Positions 34,323-44,031 are shown, counted from the stretch's first letter. The stretch: 64,000 bases of DNA from Mobilicoccus pelagius NBRC 104925 (GCF_000247995.1 NZ_BAFE01000007.1:1-64000); one strand, 5' to 3'. Notes: a model not told the origin generated them from the letters alone. A program made the numbers and translations.

Positions 34323-35999
34323 TCACTTGAGGAACTTGTCGAAACCCTTGGGGAGGCGGGAGGCGTCGAAGTCCTTCATCGCCTCGGCGAGGTCGGCGGG
34401 GTCGGGCTGGCCGCCCTTGCCGCCGCCGAGCGCACCGAGGGCGCTGCCGGGAGCCGCGTCGCCCGCGGCCCCACCGCTGAGGGCGGCCTCGATGGCGGCC
34501 TCACGCGCCTGCTGCGCCTTGACCTCGAGTTCCTTCTCCTGCTGGGCACGCTTGGCGGGGTTGCCGCTCTTGCCCTTCTTCTTCTGCGCCGGCTTCTTCT
34601 TGCCGCCGGGGCCACCCATGCCGGGCATCCCCGGCATTCCGGGCATCCCGCCGCCACGCTTGAGCTGGCGGATCATCTTCTGCGCCTCGCCGAAACGTTC
34701 GAGGAGCGCGTTGACCTCGCTCACGTGCACGCCGGACCCCTTGGCGATGCGGGCGCGGCGGGAGCCGTTGATCTGCTTGGGGTGGGTGCGTTCGAACGGC
34801 GTCATCGAGCGGACCATCGCCTCGACGCGGTCGAACTCCTTGTCGTCGAGCGCGTTGAGCTGGTCACGCATCTGGTTCATCCCCGGCATCATGCCGAGCA
34901 ACTGCTTGAGGTTGCCCATCTTGCGGACGGCGGCCATCTGCTGCAGGAAGTCGTCGAACGTGAAGTCCTCGTCGGCGAGGAACTTTCGGGCCAGCTCGTC
35001 CTGCTCACGACGGTCGAACGCACGCTGTGCCTGCTCGATGAGGGTGAGGACGTCACCCATGTCGAGGATGCGGGAGGCCATCCGGTCGGGGTGGAAGACC
35101 TCGAAGTCCTTCGTGTTCTCACCCGTCGAGGCGAACATGATCGGCTTGCCCGTCACGTGCGCGACCGAGAGGGCGGCACCACCGCGGGCGTCACCGTCGA
35201 GCTTGGAGAGGACGACGCCGGTGAAGTCGACGCCGTCGGCGAACGCCTGGGCGGTCTCGACGGCGACCTGACCGATCATCGCGTCGATGACGAAGAGGAC
35301 CTCGTCGGGGCTGATCGCGTCGCGGATGTCCCGTGCCTGCTTCATCAGCTCCATGTCGATGGCGAGGCGGCCGGCGGTGTCGACGATGACGACGTCGCGC
35401 TGTTGACGCCTGGCCTCCTCGACACCGGCCTTCGCGACGGAGACGGGGTCGCCGTATCCGCGGGTGCCGGAGCCGTACTCGACGGCGGCGTCGTACCCGG
35501 CGACGTTTCCGCGCTCGGGCGCGTACACCGGCACGCCGGCCCGCTCACCGACGACCTCGAGCTGGGTGACGGCGTTCGGGCGCTGCAGGTCGGCGGCGAC
35601 GAGCATCGGGGTGTGCCCCTGCTGTTTGAGCCAGTGACCGAGCTTGCCGGCGAGGGTCGTCTTACCGGAACCCTGCAGACCGGCGAGCATGATGACGGTC
35701 GGCGGGTTCTTCGCGAACTGCAGGGTGCGCGTCTGACCGCCGAGGATGCCGACGAGTTCGTCGTTGACGATCTTGACGACCTGCTGGCCCGGGTTGAGCG
35801 CCTCGTGCACCTCGGCGCCGAGCGCACGCTCGCGCACGGCCGACGTGAAGGCGCGCACCACCGGCAGGGCGACGTCGGCATCGAGAAGAGCGACTCGGAT
35901 GTCGCGGATCGTCTGGTTGACGTCCTTCTCGGTGACGCGGCCCTTTCCCCGCAGGTGCTTGAAGGTCAGCGTGAGGCGGTCGGACAGGTTGTTGAACAC
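34323..35999 (-). CDS. ffh: Signal recognition particle protein Ffh (SRP54)
   Basis: GTPase that binds signal sequences and 4.5S RNA and docks with FtsY. 558 residues, somewhat long for the family because of the tail. N domain 1-90; G domain with GLQGSGKTTLAGKLG, the DTAGRLAID box, and TKLDG-like SKLDGDARGGAAL; M domain from about residue 325 with the methionine-rich LLGMMPGMNQM, SMTPFERTHPKQINGSRRARIAKGSG, and GGGMPGMPGMPGMGG. The last 100 residues are a Lys/Ala/Gly-rich actinobacterial extension. Confidence 0.97.
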   Translation of the reverse strand: MFNNLSDRLTLTFKHLRGKGRVTEKDVNQTIRDIRVALLDADVALPVVRAFTSAVRERALGAEVHEALNPGQQVVKIVNDELVGILGGQTRTLQFAKNPPTVIMLAGLQGSGKTTLAGKLGHWLKQQGHTPMLVAADLQRPNAVTQLEVVGERAGVPVYAPERGNVAGYDAAVEYGSGTRGYGDPVSVAKAGVEEARRQQRDVVIVDTAGRLAIDMELMKQARDIRDAISPDEVLFVIDAMIGQVAVETAQAFADGVDFTGVVLSKLDGDARGGAALSVAHVTGKPIMFASTGENTKDFEVFHPDRMASRILDMGDVLTLIEQAQRAFDRREQDELARKFLADEDFTFDDFLQQMAAVRKMGNLKQLLGMMPGMNQMRDQLNALDDKEFDRVEAMVRSMTPFERTHPKQINGSRRARIAKGSGVHVSEVNALLERFGEAQKMIRQLKRGGGMPGMPGMPGMGGPGGKKKPAQKKKGKSGNPAKRAQQEKELEVKAQQAREAAIEAALSGGAAGDAAPGSALGALGGGKGGQPDPADLAEAMKDFDASRLPKGFDKFLK

Positions 36000-36212
36000 G
36001 CCCCCAGGCTAACGGACGCCACACGACGCCCCCGCGCCCGAAGTCCGCACACGGAACGGCACGACCGGCGGCGTGCCGGGACACGGCCCGTGCCCGCGGC
36101 GGAAGCGGGCCCTCACCCGGCACTCGCTCCGCCCGGTCACCCCGGGGTGGACGGGGGATGCCGCACGACGCCGATCCCCCACCCGCACGATTCGTCCGGC
36201 CCGGCCCTGTCA

Positions 36213-36569
36213 TCACCGCCGCGAGGCGCACTCCACGCAGCGGTCGGCCTGGGGTCGGACTGCGAGACGTTCGACGGGGATGGGGCGGCCGCACCCGACG
36301 CAGGTGCCGTCCCACCCCGCCTCGACACGCGCGAGGGCGGTCTCGACGTCGGCGAGACGCTGCCGTGCCGAGTCCGCCGTCGCCGCGCTCACGGCCCGGT
36401 CCCACGCGATCGTCGTCCCCTCCGGGTCGTGCTCGTCGTCGGTGTCCGAATCCCCCCGCGCCTCGGCGAGTATCCTTGTCGTCTCATCGAACTCGGCGAC
36501 ACGCGCCGCCACCTCCGCCCGCGCCTCCCGCAACGCCTCGGTGAGGCCCACCGCCCGATCGTCCATCAC
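36213..36569 (-). CDS. DksA/TraR-type zinc-finger protein
   Basis: 118 residues: a helical coiled-coil N-terminal part and a C-terminal four-cysteine zinc finger CVGCGRPIPVERL...RCVECA. DksA/TraR proteins insert into the RNA polymerase secondary channel; actinobacterial versions are little studied. The coiled-coil tip lacks an obvious DxxDxA motif, so classical DksA activity is uncertain. It starts at a double ATG (36569 or 36566). The 213 bp between it and ffh (36000-36212) show nothing notable. Confidence 0.85.
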   Translation of the reverse strand: MMDDRAVGLTEALREARAEVAARVAEFDETTRILAEARGDSDTDDEHDPEGTTIAWDRAVSAATADSARQRLADVETALARVEAGWDGTCVGCGRPIPVERLAVRPQADRCVECASRR

Positions 36570-36706
36570 CCCAGGCTACGGACGCGGCGCCCCCGCCGCC
36601 CGCTCCCACCACGTCGACCGATCCGTCGACCGGCCTTTCGACCACCAGGTCGCCGCGAGCCCCCGGCGCAGGTGGACACCCGGCGGGACTCTGAGAGGGT
36701 GGAGGC

Positions 36707-38056
36707 ATGAGGTCCTGCTGCGCGGTCTATGTCGATGTCGGTTACCTCCTGGCGGCTGCGGCCACCCGTGTGACCGGCAGCTCCCTGCGTCGCGGCGTCC
36801 AGGCGGACTGCGCCTCCCTCATCACCTGGCTCGTCGGCCACGCCGAGGCCGACTCGGGCCTCCCCCTCCTCCGCGTCAACTGGTACGACGCCGGCGGACG
36901 CCCCGGCGGTATGCCCGACGCCTCCCAGGACGAGATCGGCCAGATCCCCGGCGTCAAGCTCCGCCTCGGACGTCTCTCCTACTCCGGCGAGCAGAAGGGC
37001 GTCGACGTCCGCATCGGCCTCGACCTCGCCATCCAGGCTCGGCAGCGCGTCGCCGACGTCGTCTACCTCGTCTCCGGCGACGACGACCTCACCGAGGCCG
37101 TCGAGGACGCCCAGAGTCACGGCGTCCAGGTCGTCCTCCTCGCCGTTCCCCGCCACGACGAGAAGCCCCTCGCCGTCTCCAAGCACCTCCTCCGCGAGGT
37201 CGATCGCACCCAGATCATCGATCAGGGCGCCATCGACCACGCCTTCAAGCCGACGGCCATCCCGGAGGCACTCATCCCCTCCCCCGCCGGAGACGACGAC
37301 CACGGCCTCGACCAGAACATCGACGGGACACCATCGACGCTCTCGGAGACATGCCCCCAGGACGCCGATGCCGCGCCCGGCGCGAGGACTCCCGCCGATG
37401 CCGGGCCGCCCACCACCGACCACCCCACGGGCACCACGACCTCCGACGCCTCCGCGCGCCCCGTGCCCGGCCCCCCGAGGGAGCGCCGCCGCACCGTCCG
37501 CATCCACGGCGCCGAGTCGCTCCGGCCCGACGAGCCGCCGGCACCCTCCGCTCCCGGAACGCCCGCCGTCACACCCCGGGAGCCGGCACCTCCGGCCACC
37601 GACGCCACCCCCGCACCCACCTCGCAGATGGCGCCCGCACCCGGGGAGCACCCCACGTCGACTCCCGTCGCTCCGCCCGCCGCCGAGACCACCGCCGAGA
37701 CCACCGCGGCGCCCGCGACGCCGTCGCCCGCGATCCTCGCCCGCCGCAAGGCGAGCGGGGTGGCGCTCCCGGGCGCGGGCGCGGTCCCGCCCACCCCCGC
37801 CCCCGACGACGACGGGCTCTCCCCCGCGGTCGTCGACGCGGTGGCCCGACAGGTCGTCGCGGCCTGGTGCAGTTCGGCGACGCCCGACGCCCTCGCCGAA
37901 CTCAAGGCGGCGGCCCCGGTCATCCCCTCCGAGCTCGACCGTGCCCTCCTCGTCGACCTCGCCAGCAAGAGCGACGACGGCGATCTCGACGACGAGACCC
38001 GCCACCAGATCCGGGCGAGGTTCTGGCACCATCTCGGCCGCGTCCGCCCCGTCTGA
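36707..38056 (+). CDS. NYN-domain (LabA/PIN-like) protein
   Basis: 449 residues. Residues 5-185 form a NYN domain of the PIN-like nuclease superfamily: VYVDVGYLLAAAA with the first Asp, KGVDVRIGLDLAIQAR, VYLVSGDDDLTEAVEDAQ, and VVLLAVPRHDEKPLAVSKHL. The acidic residues (Asp in VDVG, VDVRI and SGDDDL) suggest an active RNase. A Pro/Thr/Ala-rich linker runs from 215 to 360. A helical C-terminal domain (SPAVVDAVARQVVAAWC to the end) follows, resembling OST-HTH or protein-binding helices of other NYN proteins. Substrate unknown. Confidence 0.85.
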   Translation: MRSCCAVYVDVGYLLAAAATRVTGSSLRRGVQADCASLITWLVGHAEADSGLPLLRVNWYDAGGRPGGMPDASQDEIGQIPGVKLRLGRLSYSGEQKGVDVRIGLDLAIQARQRVADVVYLVSGDDDLTEAVEDAQSHGVQVVLLAVPRHDEKPLAVSKHLLREVDRTQIIDQGAIDHAFKPTAIPEALIPSPAGDDDHGLDQNIDGTPSTLSETCPQDADAAPGARTPADAGPPTTDHPTGTTTSDASARPVPGPPRERRRTVRIHGAESLRPDEPPAPSAPGTPAVTPREPAPPATDATPAPTSQMAPAPGEHPTSTPVAPPAAETTAETTAAPATPSPAILARRKASGVALPGAGAVPPTPAPDDDGLSPAVVDAVARQVVAAWCSSATPDALAELKAAAPVIPSELDRALLVDLASKSDDGDLDDETRHQIRARFWHHLGRVRPV

Positions 38057-38112
38057 TCGCGGCCCCCACGACGCACCTCATCGCCCCGGAAGGCGCCCCG
38101 CCGACCGGGCGC

Positions 38113-38234
38113 GGGCCCGTCCTGCAATCACCGATGAGGAAAGCGGCGTCCGGGCAACCTGTCACGACGTCCTGACCCGTGAGTTCTCCGGCGGCGCCCG
38201 CCGACGCCCGCATCGGTGATCGCAGAACGGGCCC
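38113..38234. repeat. 122-bp segment bounded by 24-bp inverted repeats
   Basis: In the 326-bp gap between the NYN and AIM24 genes. Left arm 38113-38136 begins GGGCCCGTCCTGCAATCACC. Right arm 38211-38234, read on the other strand, begins GGGCCCGTTCTGCGATCACC. They differ at 2 of 24 positions. The 74-bp interior has no gene. It could be a miniature inverted-repeat element, a long terminator of the NYN gene, or a structured RNA. No target-site duplication is evident. Confidence 0.6.
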
Positions 38235-38382
38235 CGGCCGGACCGGGAACGGGACCGCAGAGCAGCCGATTCCCCCAACCGCGGGAGGCCCGTAGAGTCC
38301 TCCACAGAGCCACCCGGAAGCCGCCGACGGGCGGGTATCGGGCGCCTAATGTGGGCGGCCCCGACCGACGAAGAGGTGACGC

Positions 38383-39105
38383 ATGACGATCTACGGCCCG
38401 TTGTTCGAGCAGTACGCCGAACAGGACGCGCGGGAGCCGTTCATCCGGCAGAACTCCAAGATGCTCAAGGTGCGCATGGACGGGCCGCCCATGTGGGCAC
38501 GGGCCGGGTCGATGGTCGCCTACCAGGGCGAGATCCACTTCGAGAACACCGGCTCCGGCGGCCTCGGCAAGATGCTCCGCAAGGCCGCCACCGGCGAGGG
38601 CCTGAGCATGATGCGGTGCTCCGGCCGGGGCGACCTCTTCCTCGCGAACATGGCCGCCGACGTGCAGATCCTCTACCTCGAGAACGACATGGTCTCGGTC
38701 AACGGCGGCAACGTGCTCGCCTTCTCCGACGGGATCCAGTGGGACGTCCACCGGGTCTCCGCGCGGGGCGCCGCGATGACGGGAGACCTCTTCAACGTCG
38801 CCCTCCGCGGCACCGGGTTCGTCGCCGTGACGACGAGGGGCGAGCCCGTGGCCCTCGACGTCGCCTCCGCCCCGACCTTCGGCGACGCCGACGCCGTCGT
38901 GCTGTGGACCCAGGGCGTGACGATGGACGTCCGCGTCGACACCGGCGGGCTGCGGTCCCTCGTGCGGGGCGGGAGCGGCGAGACCTTCCAGATGGCGTTC
39001 GGCGGCGTGGGTCACGTCATCGTCCAGCCCGCCGAGAACGTCCACCCCTCCGCCGGGTCCTCCGGGGGCGGCGGCAGTTTCCTCGGCGATCTCTTCGACG
39101 GCTGA
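38383..39105 (+). CDS. AIM24 family protein
   Basis: 240-residue AIM24/TerD-linked beta-helix protein. Typical segments: NSKMLKVRMDGPPMWARAGSM, GEIHFEN, CSGRGDLFLANMAADVQILYLEND, and the Gly-rich C-terminus. A GAAGAGGTG ribosome-binding site precedes the ATG. Family function is poorly defined; the yeast member acts in mitochondrial inner-membrane organisation, and bacterial ones are often with TerD-type stress genes, none of which is nearby. Confidence 0.9.
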   Translation: MTIYGPLFEQYAEQDAREPFIRQNSKMLKVRMDGPPMWARAGSMVAYQGEIHFENTGSGGLGKMLRKAATGEGLSMMRCSGRGDLFLANMAADVQILYLENDMVSVNGGNVLAFSDGIQWDVHRVSARGAAMTGDLFNVALRGTGFVAVTTRGEPVALDVASAPTFGDADAVVLWTQGVTMDVRVDTGGLRSLVRGGSGETFQMAFGGVGHVIVQPAENVHPSAGSSGGGGSFLGDLFDG

Positions 39106-39145
39106 CCGCCCGCCGCACTCGGACGGCGCCGTGGACGCCGCCGCG

Positions 39146-39385
39146 TCAGGCGTCGGTGTCGCGCCGCGTCCCGTCCGAGTGCGGTGGCATCCCGGCGGAG
39201 GTCGTCGACGTCCCGTCCGAGTGTGGGAGCGTGTCGTCCTGCCGCCCGAGAGGAGCGTCGGGTCGTGTCCCCCGTGCGTGCGCCGTTCCCGGCGCGTGCG
39301 CGTTACGCGATGTCGCGAGGGCGAGGCCGATCGCTCCGGCCACCGCGGCCACGAGTCGCCGGGCGGCGCGTCGGCGGGTTCCCAT
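39146..39385 (-). CDS. Possible small single-span membrane protein
   Basis: 79-residue candidate from an ATG at 39385: MGTRRRAARRLVAAVAGAIG gives a basic start and one hydrophobic segment, followed by a polar tail with PHSDGT twice. The repeated tail reflects a GTCCCGTCCGAGTG DNA repeat. No ribosome-binding site stands out, and similar open frames occur by chance at this GC content. The flanks 39106-39145 and 39386-39516 hold nothing recognisable. Confidence 0.35.
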   Translation of the reverse strand: MGTRRRAARRLVAAVAGAIGLALATSRNAHAPGTAHARGTRPDAPLGRQDDTLPHSDGTSTTSAGMPPHSDGTRRDTDA

Positions 39386-39516
39386 GCCGTCAGCGTACGG
39401 AGACGTCCCCTCGCGAGAGCAACCCGGTGAGCCACACGCCGACCGTGCGGCGGGCCGTTCCCTCTCCCCCCGGCGTGCACCGGTCCCCGCCGGGGCGACG
39501 GGCGACAATCGTCGTC

Positions 39517-40146
39517 ATGACGTTCCACGAGAGCTGGGTCGAGCGGCAGATCCGGGAGGCGACCGAACGGGGCGAGTTCGACGACCTCCCCGGCACGGGG
39601 AAGCCGCTCGATCTCCACGACGTCGACGATCCCGACTGGTGGGTCAAGCGGTTCGTCCGTCGGGAGGGGCTCGACGCGTCGGCGACCATGCCGCCCGTGA
39701 TGCAGCTGCGCGCCGAGCACGCGGGCTTTCCCGGTTCGCTGCTCGACGTCCACCGGGAGGACCGGGTGCGGGAGATCCTGCAGGATTACAACCGTCGGGT
39801 CGTCGAGGACCGACTGCGTCCGGTCACCGGCCCGTCGATGCCCGTCGTCGCGCCGAGGGTCGACGTCGACGCGATGGTCGAGAGATGGCGTGGGCTCCGC
39901 CCGCCTCCCCCGCCCCCGATCGTGACGCCGTCGCCCGTGGCCGCGGCCGCGCCATGGTGGCGCCGGGCCTGGGCACGCCTCCGAGAAGGACGCCACACCA
40001 CCGGCACGTCAGCCACGACGACGTGCCCGCATTCGTCGCCCGCTTTCCGACCCGTGAGCGGTGATCGACGGGAGACTGGTGCCACTCTTGCCGGGCCGCG
40101 TCGGGCGGCCCGTCGACCACGACCGCGGAGAGCGAGATCCTCGTGA
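39517..40146 (+). CDS. DUF1992 (DnaJ-homolog C28-like) protein
   Basis: 209 residues. The first 115 are a DUF1992 domain: WVERQIREATERGEFDDLPG, GTGKPLDLHDVDDPDWWVKR and the DYNRRVVEDRLRP helix. The rest is low-complexity (Pro/Ala/Arg) and may be little more than read-through to the next stop. The DUF is known from J-domain co-chaperone-like proteins; function in actinobacteria unknown. The stop overlaps the start of the symporter gene (GTGATG). Confidence 0.85.
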   Translation: MTFHESWVERQIREATERGEFDDLPGTGKPLDLHDVDDPDWWVKRFVRREGLDASATMPPVMQLRAEHAGFPGSLLDVHREDRVREILQDYNRRVVEDRLRPVTGPSMPVVAPRVDVDAMVERWRGLRPPPPPPIVTPSPVAAAAPWWRRAWARLREGRHTTGTSATTTCPHSSPAFRPVSGDRRETGATLAGPRRAARRPRPRRARSS

Positions 40147-41642
40147 TGAAAGACCTCCAAACGATCAGCGGGTGGCTGTGGAGCACCCCCATGGTGCTGC
40201 TGGTCCTCGGAATCGGCACCGTGTTCACGGTGTGGATGCGGGTGCCGCAGATCCGCCGGATCCCCGACATGCTGTCCCAGCTCAAGAGCGGCGGCGGCTC
40301 CGACCGGGGCATCTCCTCGTTCGAGTCGCTCGCGATGGCGCTCGGCGGCCGCGTCGGTGTCGGCAACATCGCCGGGGTCGCCGCCGCCATCGGTGTGGGT
40401 GGCCCCGGAGCGATGTTCTGGATGTGGCTCACGGCGATCGTCGGTGCTGCCGTCGCCGTCGTCGAGTCCTCCCTCGCGCAGGTGTGGAAGGAGGAGGTCG
40501 AGGGCGAGTACCGCGGTGGCCCGGCCTACTACATCGAGAAGGGCCTCAACGCGAAGTGGCTCGCCCTCGCGTACGCCGTCGCGACGATCCTCGCAACGAC
40601 GATCACCGGGCCGACGATCCAGGCGAACAGCATCGCGGTCTCCGCGAAGGAGGCCTTCGCCATCGACCCGCGGATCACGGGCCTCTTCGTCGCGACGCTG
40701 TTCTGCCTCGTGGTCTTCGGCGGCATGAAGCGCATCGGCCGTGTCTGCGGCCTCATGGTGCCGTTCATGGCGATCGCCTACGTCCTCGTGGGCATCGTCG
40801 TCCTCGTCGTCAACGCCGAGCACGTGCCGGCCATGTTCCGCCTCATCTTCGAGAGCGCGTTCGGCATGGATTCGATGTTCGGCGGCATGCTCGGCGCGGC
40901 GATCCTCTGGGGCGTGCGTCGGGCGGTCTACTCCTCCGAGGCGGGCACCGGTTCGGGCGCGCAGGCCTCCGCCGCCGCGGAAGTGAGCCACCCCGTCAAG
41001 CAGGGTCTCGCGCAGGGCTTCTCCGTCTACGTCGACACGCTCGTCGTCTGCACGATCACAGGCCTCATGATCCTCGTGACGAACAGCTACAACGTCCTCG
41101 CCGAGGACCACTCCGCCGTCGTGCAGTACCTGCCGGGCGTCGATGCCGGGCCGGCGTTCACGCAGAACGCGATCGAGACGGTCGCGCCCGGGTTCGGCGC
41201 GGCGTTCGTCGCGATCGCGATGTTCTTCTTCGCGTTCACGACGCTGCTGTCGTTCGGGTTCTACGCCGACACGAACATCGCCTACATCCTTCGTTCGCAC
41301 CGTCACGAGCGCACGATCATCCGGGTCTTCCAGGTGGTCCTCGCGGCGTCGATCCTCGTCGGTTCGTTCCGGAAGTCGGACTTCGCCTGGTCGCTAGCCG
41401 ACGTGGGCCTCGGCCTCTACACGTGGATCAACCTCGTCGCGCTCATCCCGCTGGTCCCCGTCGCGATCCGGGTGTTCCGCGACTACGAGAGGCAACGCAA
41501 GGCGGGCGAGGACCCGGTGTTCCGCCCCGAGAACGTCGGCGTGACGAACGCGCCGCTGTGGGACTCCATCGCCGACCACTACGAGCGCACGGGTGAGGCG
41601 CTGCCCGCGGCGGACTCCCCCATGAAGGACCATCAACGCTGA
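40146..41642 (+). CDS. Sodium:alanine symporter family (AGCS) transporter
   Basis: 498-residue membrane protein with about ten to eleven hydrophobic spans. AGCS landmarks: GIGTVFTVWMRVPQIRR, SSFESLAMALGGRVGVGNIAGVA, EGEYRGGPAYYIEKGL and the SSEAGTGSGAQASAAAEVSHP signature. It should import alanine or glycine with sodium or protons. Start is the ATG at 40146, or the adjacent GTG at 40143; either couples it to the DUF1992 gene. Confidence 0.94.
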   Translation: MKDLQTISGWLWSTPMVLLVLGIGTVFTVWMRVPQIRRIPDMLSQLKSGGGSDRGISSFESLAMALGGRVGVGNIAGVAAAIGVGGPGAMFWMWLTAIVGAAVAVVESSLAQVWKEEVEGEYRGGPAYYIEKGLNAKWLALAYAVATILATTITGPTIQANSIAVSAKEAFAIDPRITGLFVATLFCLVVFGGMKRIGRVCGLMVPFMAIAYVLVGIVVLVVNAEHVPAMFRLIFESAFGMDSMFGGMLGAAILWGVRRAVYSSEAGTGSGAQASAAAEVSHPVKQGLAQGFSVYVDTLVVCTITGLMILVTNSYNVLAEDHSAVVQYLPGVDAGPAFTQNAIETVAPGFGAAFVAIAMFFFAFTTLLSFGFYADTNIAYILRSHRHERTIIRVFQVVLAASILVGSFRKSDFAWSLADVGLGLYTWINLVALIPLVPVAIRVFRDYERQRKAGEDPVFRPENVGVTNAPLWDSIADHYERTGEALPAADSPMKDHQR

Positions 41643-41694
41643 GGCGCCTGCCCGTATCGGGCGGGGTGTCGGAGGAGACCGCTACGGTCGGGGC

Positions 41695-43779
41695 ATGGAG
41701 TACCCCACCACCCGACGCGACGACGTCGTCGAGACCCTGCACGGACACCGGATCGCCGACCCTTACCGGTGGTTGGAGGATCCGGACTCCCCCGAGACGC
41801 AGGCGTGGGTGAGCGCGCAGAACGCGCTCACCCACGCGCATCTCCGGGACCTCCCCGGTCACGAGCGATGGTCGGCGCTCATGCGGGAGATCGTGTTGCG
41901 ACCCGTCGTCGGGGTCCCCGTCCACGAGCACGGGTGGTACCTCGTCTCCCGCAACGACGGCACCCGGCCGCAGAACACGTGGTACGTCGCCCGCACCCTC
42001 GAGGAGCTCGAGGCCGGTGGGCGGGTGCTCCTCGACCCGTCGTCCTGGTCGGCGGACGGCACGGCCTCGCTCGCCGGTCTCTCGACGACGGGCGACGGCG
42101 GCCTGCTCGCCTACACGGTGAGCGAGGGCGGCTCGGACTGGCAGCACGTCCGCTTCCTCGACCCCGAGACCGGCGCGGACGTCGAGGACGAGGGCGGCGC
42201 CGAGATCGTCACGAAGTTCGGGGCGCTCGTGTGGTTGCCCGACCACCGCACGTTCCTCTATCGCCGGTACGGCGACGCCCGCGCCGAGGGCACGGCGACG
42301 ACGGCGCTGCCACGGCCGGTGCTCATGGCGCACACGTTCGGCACCCCGAAGAAGGAGGACCGGGTCGTCCTCGACGTCCCGGAGGACCCGCGACTCGACA
42401 TGTGGCCGGAGGCCTCGAGCGACGGGCGATGGATCGTCGTGCCGATGAACCACGGCGCCGACGACGCATTCGCCGTCCGCGTCCACCGCGCCTCGGGTTC
42501 GACGCTCGACGAGCCGCTCGACGTCCTGCCGGAGTTCCGCGACCACGTCGAGGTCGTCGACGTCGTCGGGGACGTCCTCTACGTCGTCACCGACGCGGAC
42601 GCACCGCGTGGCCGAGTGGCGCGTCTCGACCTCGCCGCGTTCGAGCGGGGCGAGGACCCCGCCTGGGAGACGGTCGTCCCCGAGGGCGAGGACGCCCTCC
42701 AGGGTGCGGTCGTCGCCGGGGACGTCCTCCTCACCCACCACCTGCGCGACGCGAGCCCCGTGCTCACCCGGTACGACCTCGACGGTCACCGACTCGGTGC
42801 GCTCGACCTCGACGCGGGCAGCGTCCTCTCCCTCCAGGGCGAAGCGGGCCGCGACGAACTCCTCGTGAGCGTGAACTCCGTGACGGCGCCCGTGCAGTCG
42901 TTCGTCGTCACCCCGTCCACGGGGGCGATGCGCGAACTGTCGTTCCTCGACGGGGACGGATGGACGCCACCGCAGGTCACCGTCACCCGCCACCGCGCGG
43001 CGAGTGCCGACGGCACCCGCGTCCCCTACTGGCTGCTCCGCCGGGCAGATCTGCCCGTCGACGGCCCGGTCCCCACACTCATGTACGGCTACGGCGGCTT
43101 CAACATCCCCATCGGGGCGTCGTTCTCCGCGATGAACGCGGGGTGGCTCACCGCGGGCGGCGCCGTCGCGATCGCGAACCTCCGCGGCGGCGGTGAGTTC
43201 GGCACCGAATGGTACGAACAGGGCACCCGCTCCCACAAACAGAACGTCTTCGACGACTTCGCCGCGGTCGGGCAGCACCTCGTCACCACCGGGGTGACGA
43301 CGCCCGACCACCTCGCCGCGTACGGCGGATCGAACGGGGGCCTGCTCGTCGGGGCACTCCTCACGCAACACCCGGAGCTCGTCGCGGCCGCAGTCCCGAT
43401 GGTCGGGGTGCTCGACCTGCTCCGCTTCCACCGGTTCACGATCGGCGCGGCGTGGATCTCGGACTATGGCGACCCCGACGTCGCGGAGGACTTCGAGGTC
43501 GCCCTCGCCTACTCCCCGCTGCACCGCATCCGCGAGGGCGAGCGCTACCCGGCGACGCTCGTCGTCACCGGCGACCACGACGACCGCGTCGTCCCGGCGC
43601 ACAGCCACAAGTTCACGGCCACCCTTCAACGCGCCCAGGGCGGGGACGCGCCGATCCTCACGCGCATCGAGACGTCGACGGGCCACGGCGCCGGCAAACC
43701 CCGGGCCGTCGCCGCGCAGGAGGCCGCCGACATGCTCACGTTCCTCGCCCACCACACCGGACTCACCCCGCCGGAGTGA
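41695..43779 (+). CDS. Prolyl oligopeptidase family serine peptidase (S9A)
   Basis: 694 residues, the standard length. Residues 1-60 and 400-694 make the alpha/beta-hydrolase domain; the middle is the seven-bladed propeller that filters substrates by size. Landmarks: DPYRWLEDPDSPETQAWV, the AIANLRGGGEFGTEWYEQG segment, catalytic Ser546 in YGGSNGG, the Asp in TGDHDDRVVP (627-630), and His664 in STGHGAGK. No signal peptide, so cytosolic. Cleaves short proline peptides; oligopeptidase B is less likely because the DPYRWLED start is typical of the prolyl enzyme. Confidence 0.94.
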   Translation: MEYPTTRRDDVVETLHGHRIADPYRWLEDPDSPETQAWVSAQNALTHAHLRDLPGHERWSALMREIVLRPVVGVPVHEHGWYLVSRNDGTRPQNTWYVARTLEELEAGGRVLLDPSSWSADGTASLAGLSTTGDGGLLAYTVSEGGSDWQHVRFLDPETGADVEDEGGAEIVTKFGALVWLPDHRTFLYRRYGDARAEGTATTALPRPVLMAHTFGTPKKEDRVVLDVPEDPRLDMWPEASSDGRWIVVPMNHGADDAFAVRVHRASGSTLDEPLDVLPEFRDHVEVVDVVGDVLYVVTDADAPRGRVARLDLAAFERGEDPAWETVVPEGEDALQGAVVAGDVLLTHHLRDASPVLTRYDLDGHRLGALDLDAGSVLSLQGEAGRDELLVSVNSVTAPVQSFVVTPSTGAMRELSFLDGDGWTPPQVTVTRHRAASADGTRVPYWLLRRADLPVDGPVPTLMYGYGGFNIPIGASFSAMNAGWLTAGGAVAIANLRGGGEFGTEWYEQGTRSHKQNVFDDFAAVGQHLVTTGVTTPDHLAAYGGSNGGLLVGALLTQHPELVAAAVPMVGVLDLLRFHRFTIGAAWISDYGDPDVAEDFEVALAYSPLHRIREGERYPATLVVTGDHDDRVVPAHSHKFTATLQRAQGGDAPILTRIETSTGHGAGKPRAVAAQEAADMLTFLAHHTGLTPPE

Positions 43780-43850
43780 CCCCGGCCGCTCGACGCGCGC
43801 ACCCCGCCCGCCGGTCCTACCCTTGTCGCACCCGACCACCAGGAGGAACG

Positions 43851-44015
43851 ATGAGCCAGAACGACGCCCGCGATACCGCCGACGCCGCGAACGCCCCCGA
43901 GGAGACGCAGGTCGACGCGACGCACACCGAGAACGCCGACGAGACCACCGCCGGCCCCGCCGAGGCCAAGGACCCGGGTAACGACAACCCGGCCACCAAC
44001 GCGCCCGTGGAGTGA
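43851..44015 (+). CDS. Small acidic protein
   Basis: 54 residues with a perfect AGGAGG ribosome-binding site nine bases before the ATG. Very rich in Asp, Glu, Ala, Asn and Thr, with no aromatic residue, so probably disordered (MSQNDARDTADAANAPEETQ at the start). It follows the peptidase gene by 71 bp and is closed by a strong hairpin. Function unknown. Confidence 0.65.
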   Translation: MSQNDARDTADAANAPEETQVDATHTENADETTAGPAEAKDPGNDNPATNAPVE

Positions 44016-44031
44016 CCCTCCGGCTCATCCC

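Noticed and set aside
38113-38234. RNase P RNA, because GAGGAAAG followed by TCCGGGC is present
   Set aside because: The segment is far too short and lacks the other conserved RNase P regions; the likeness is limited to a few bases.
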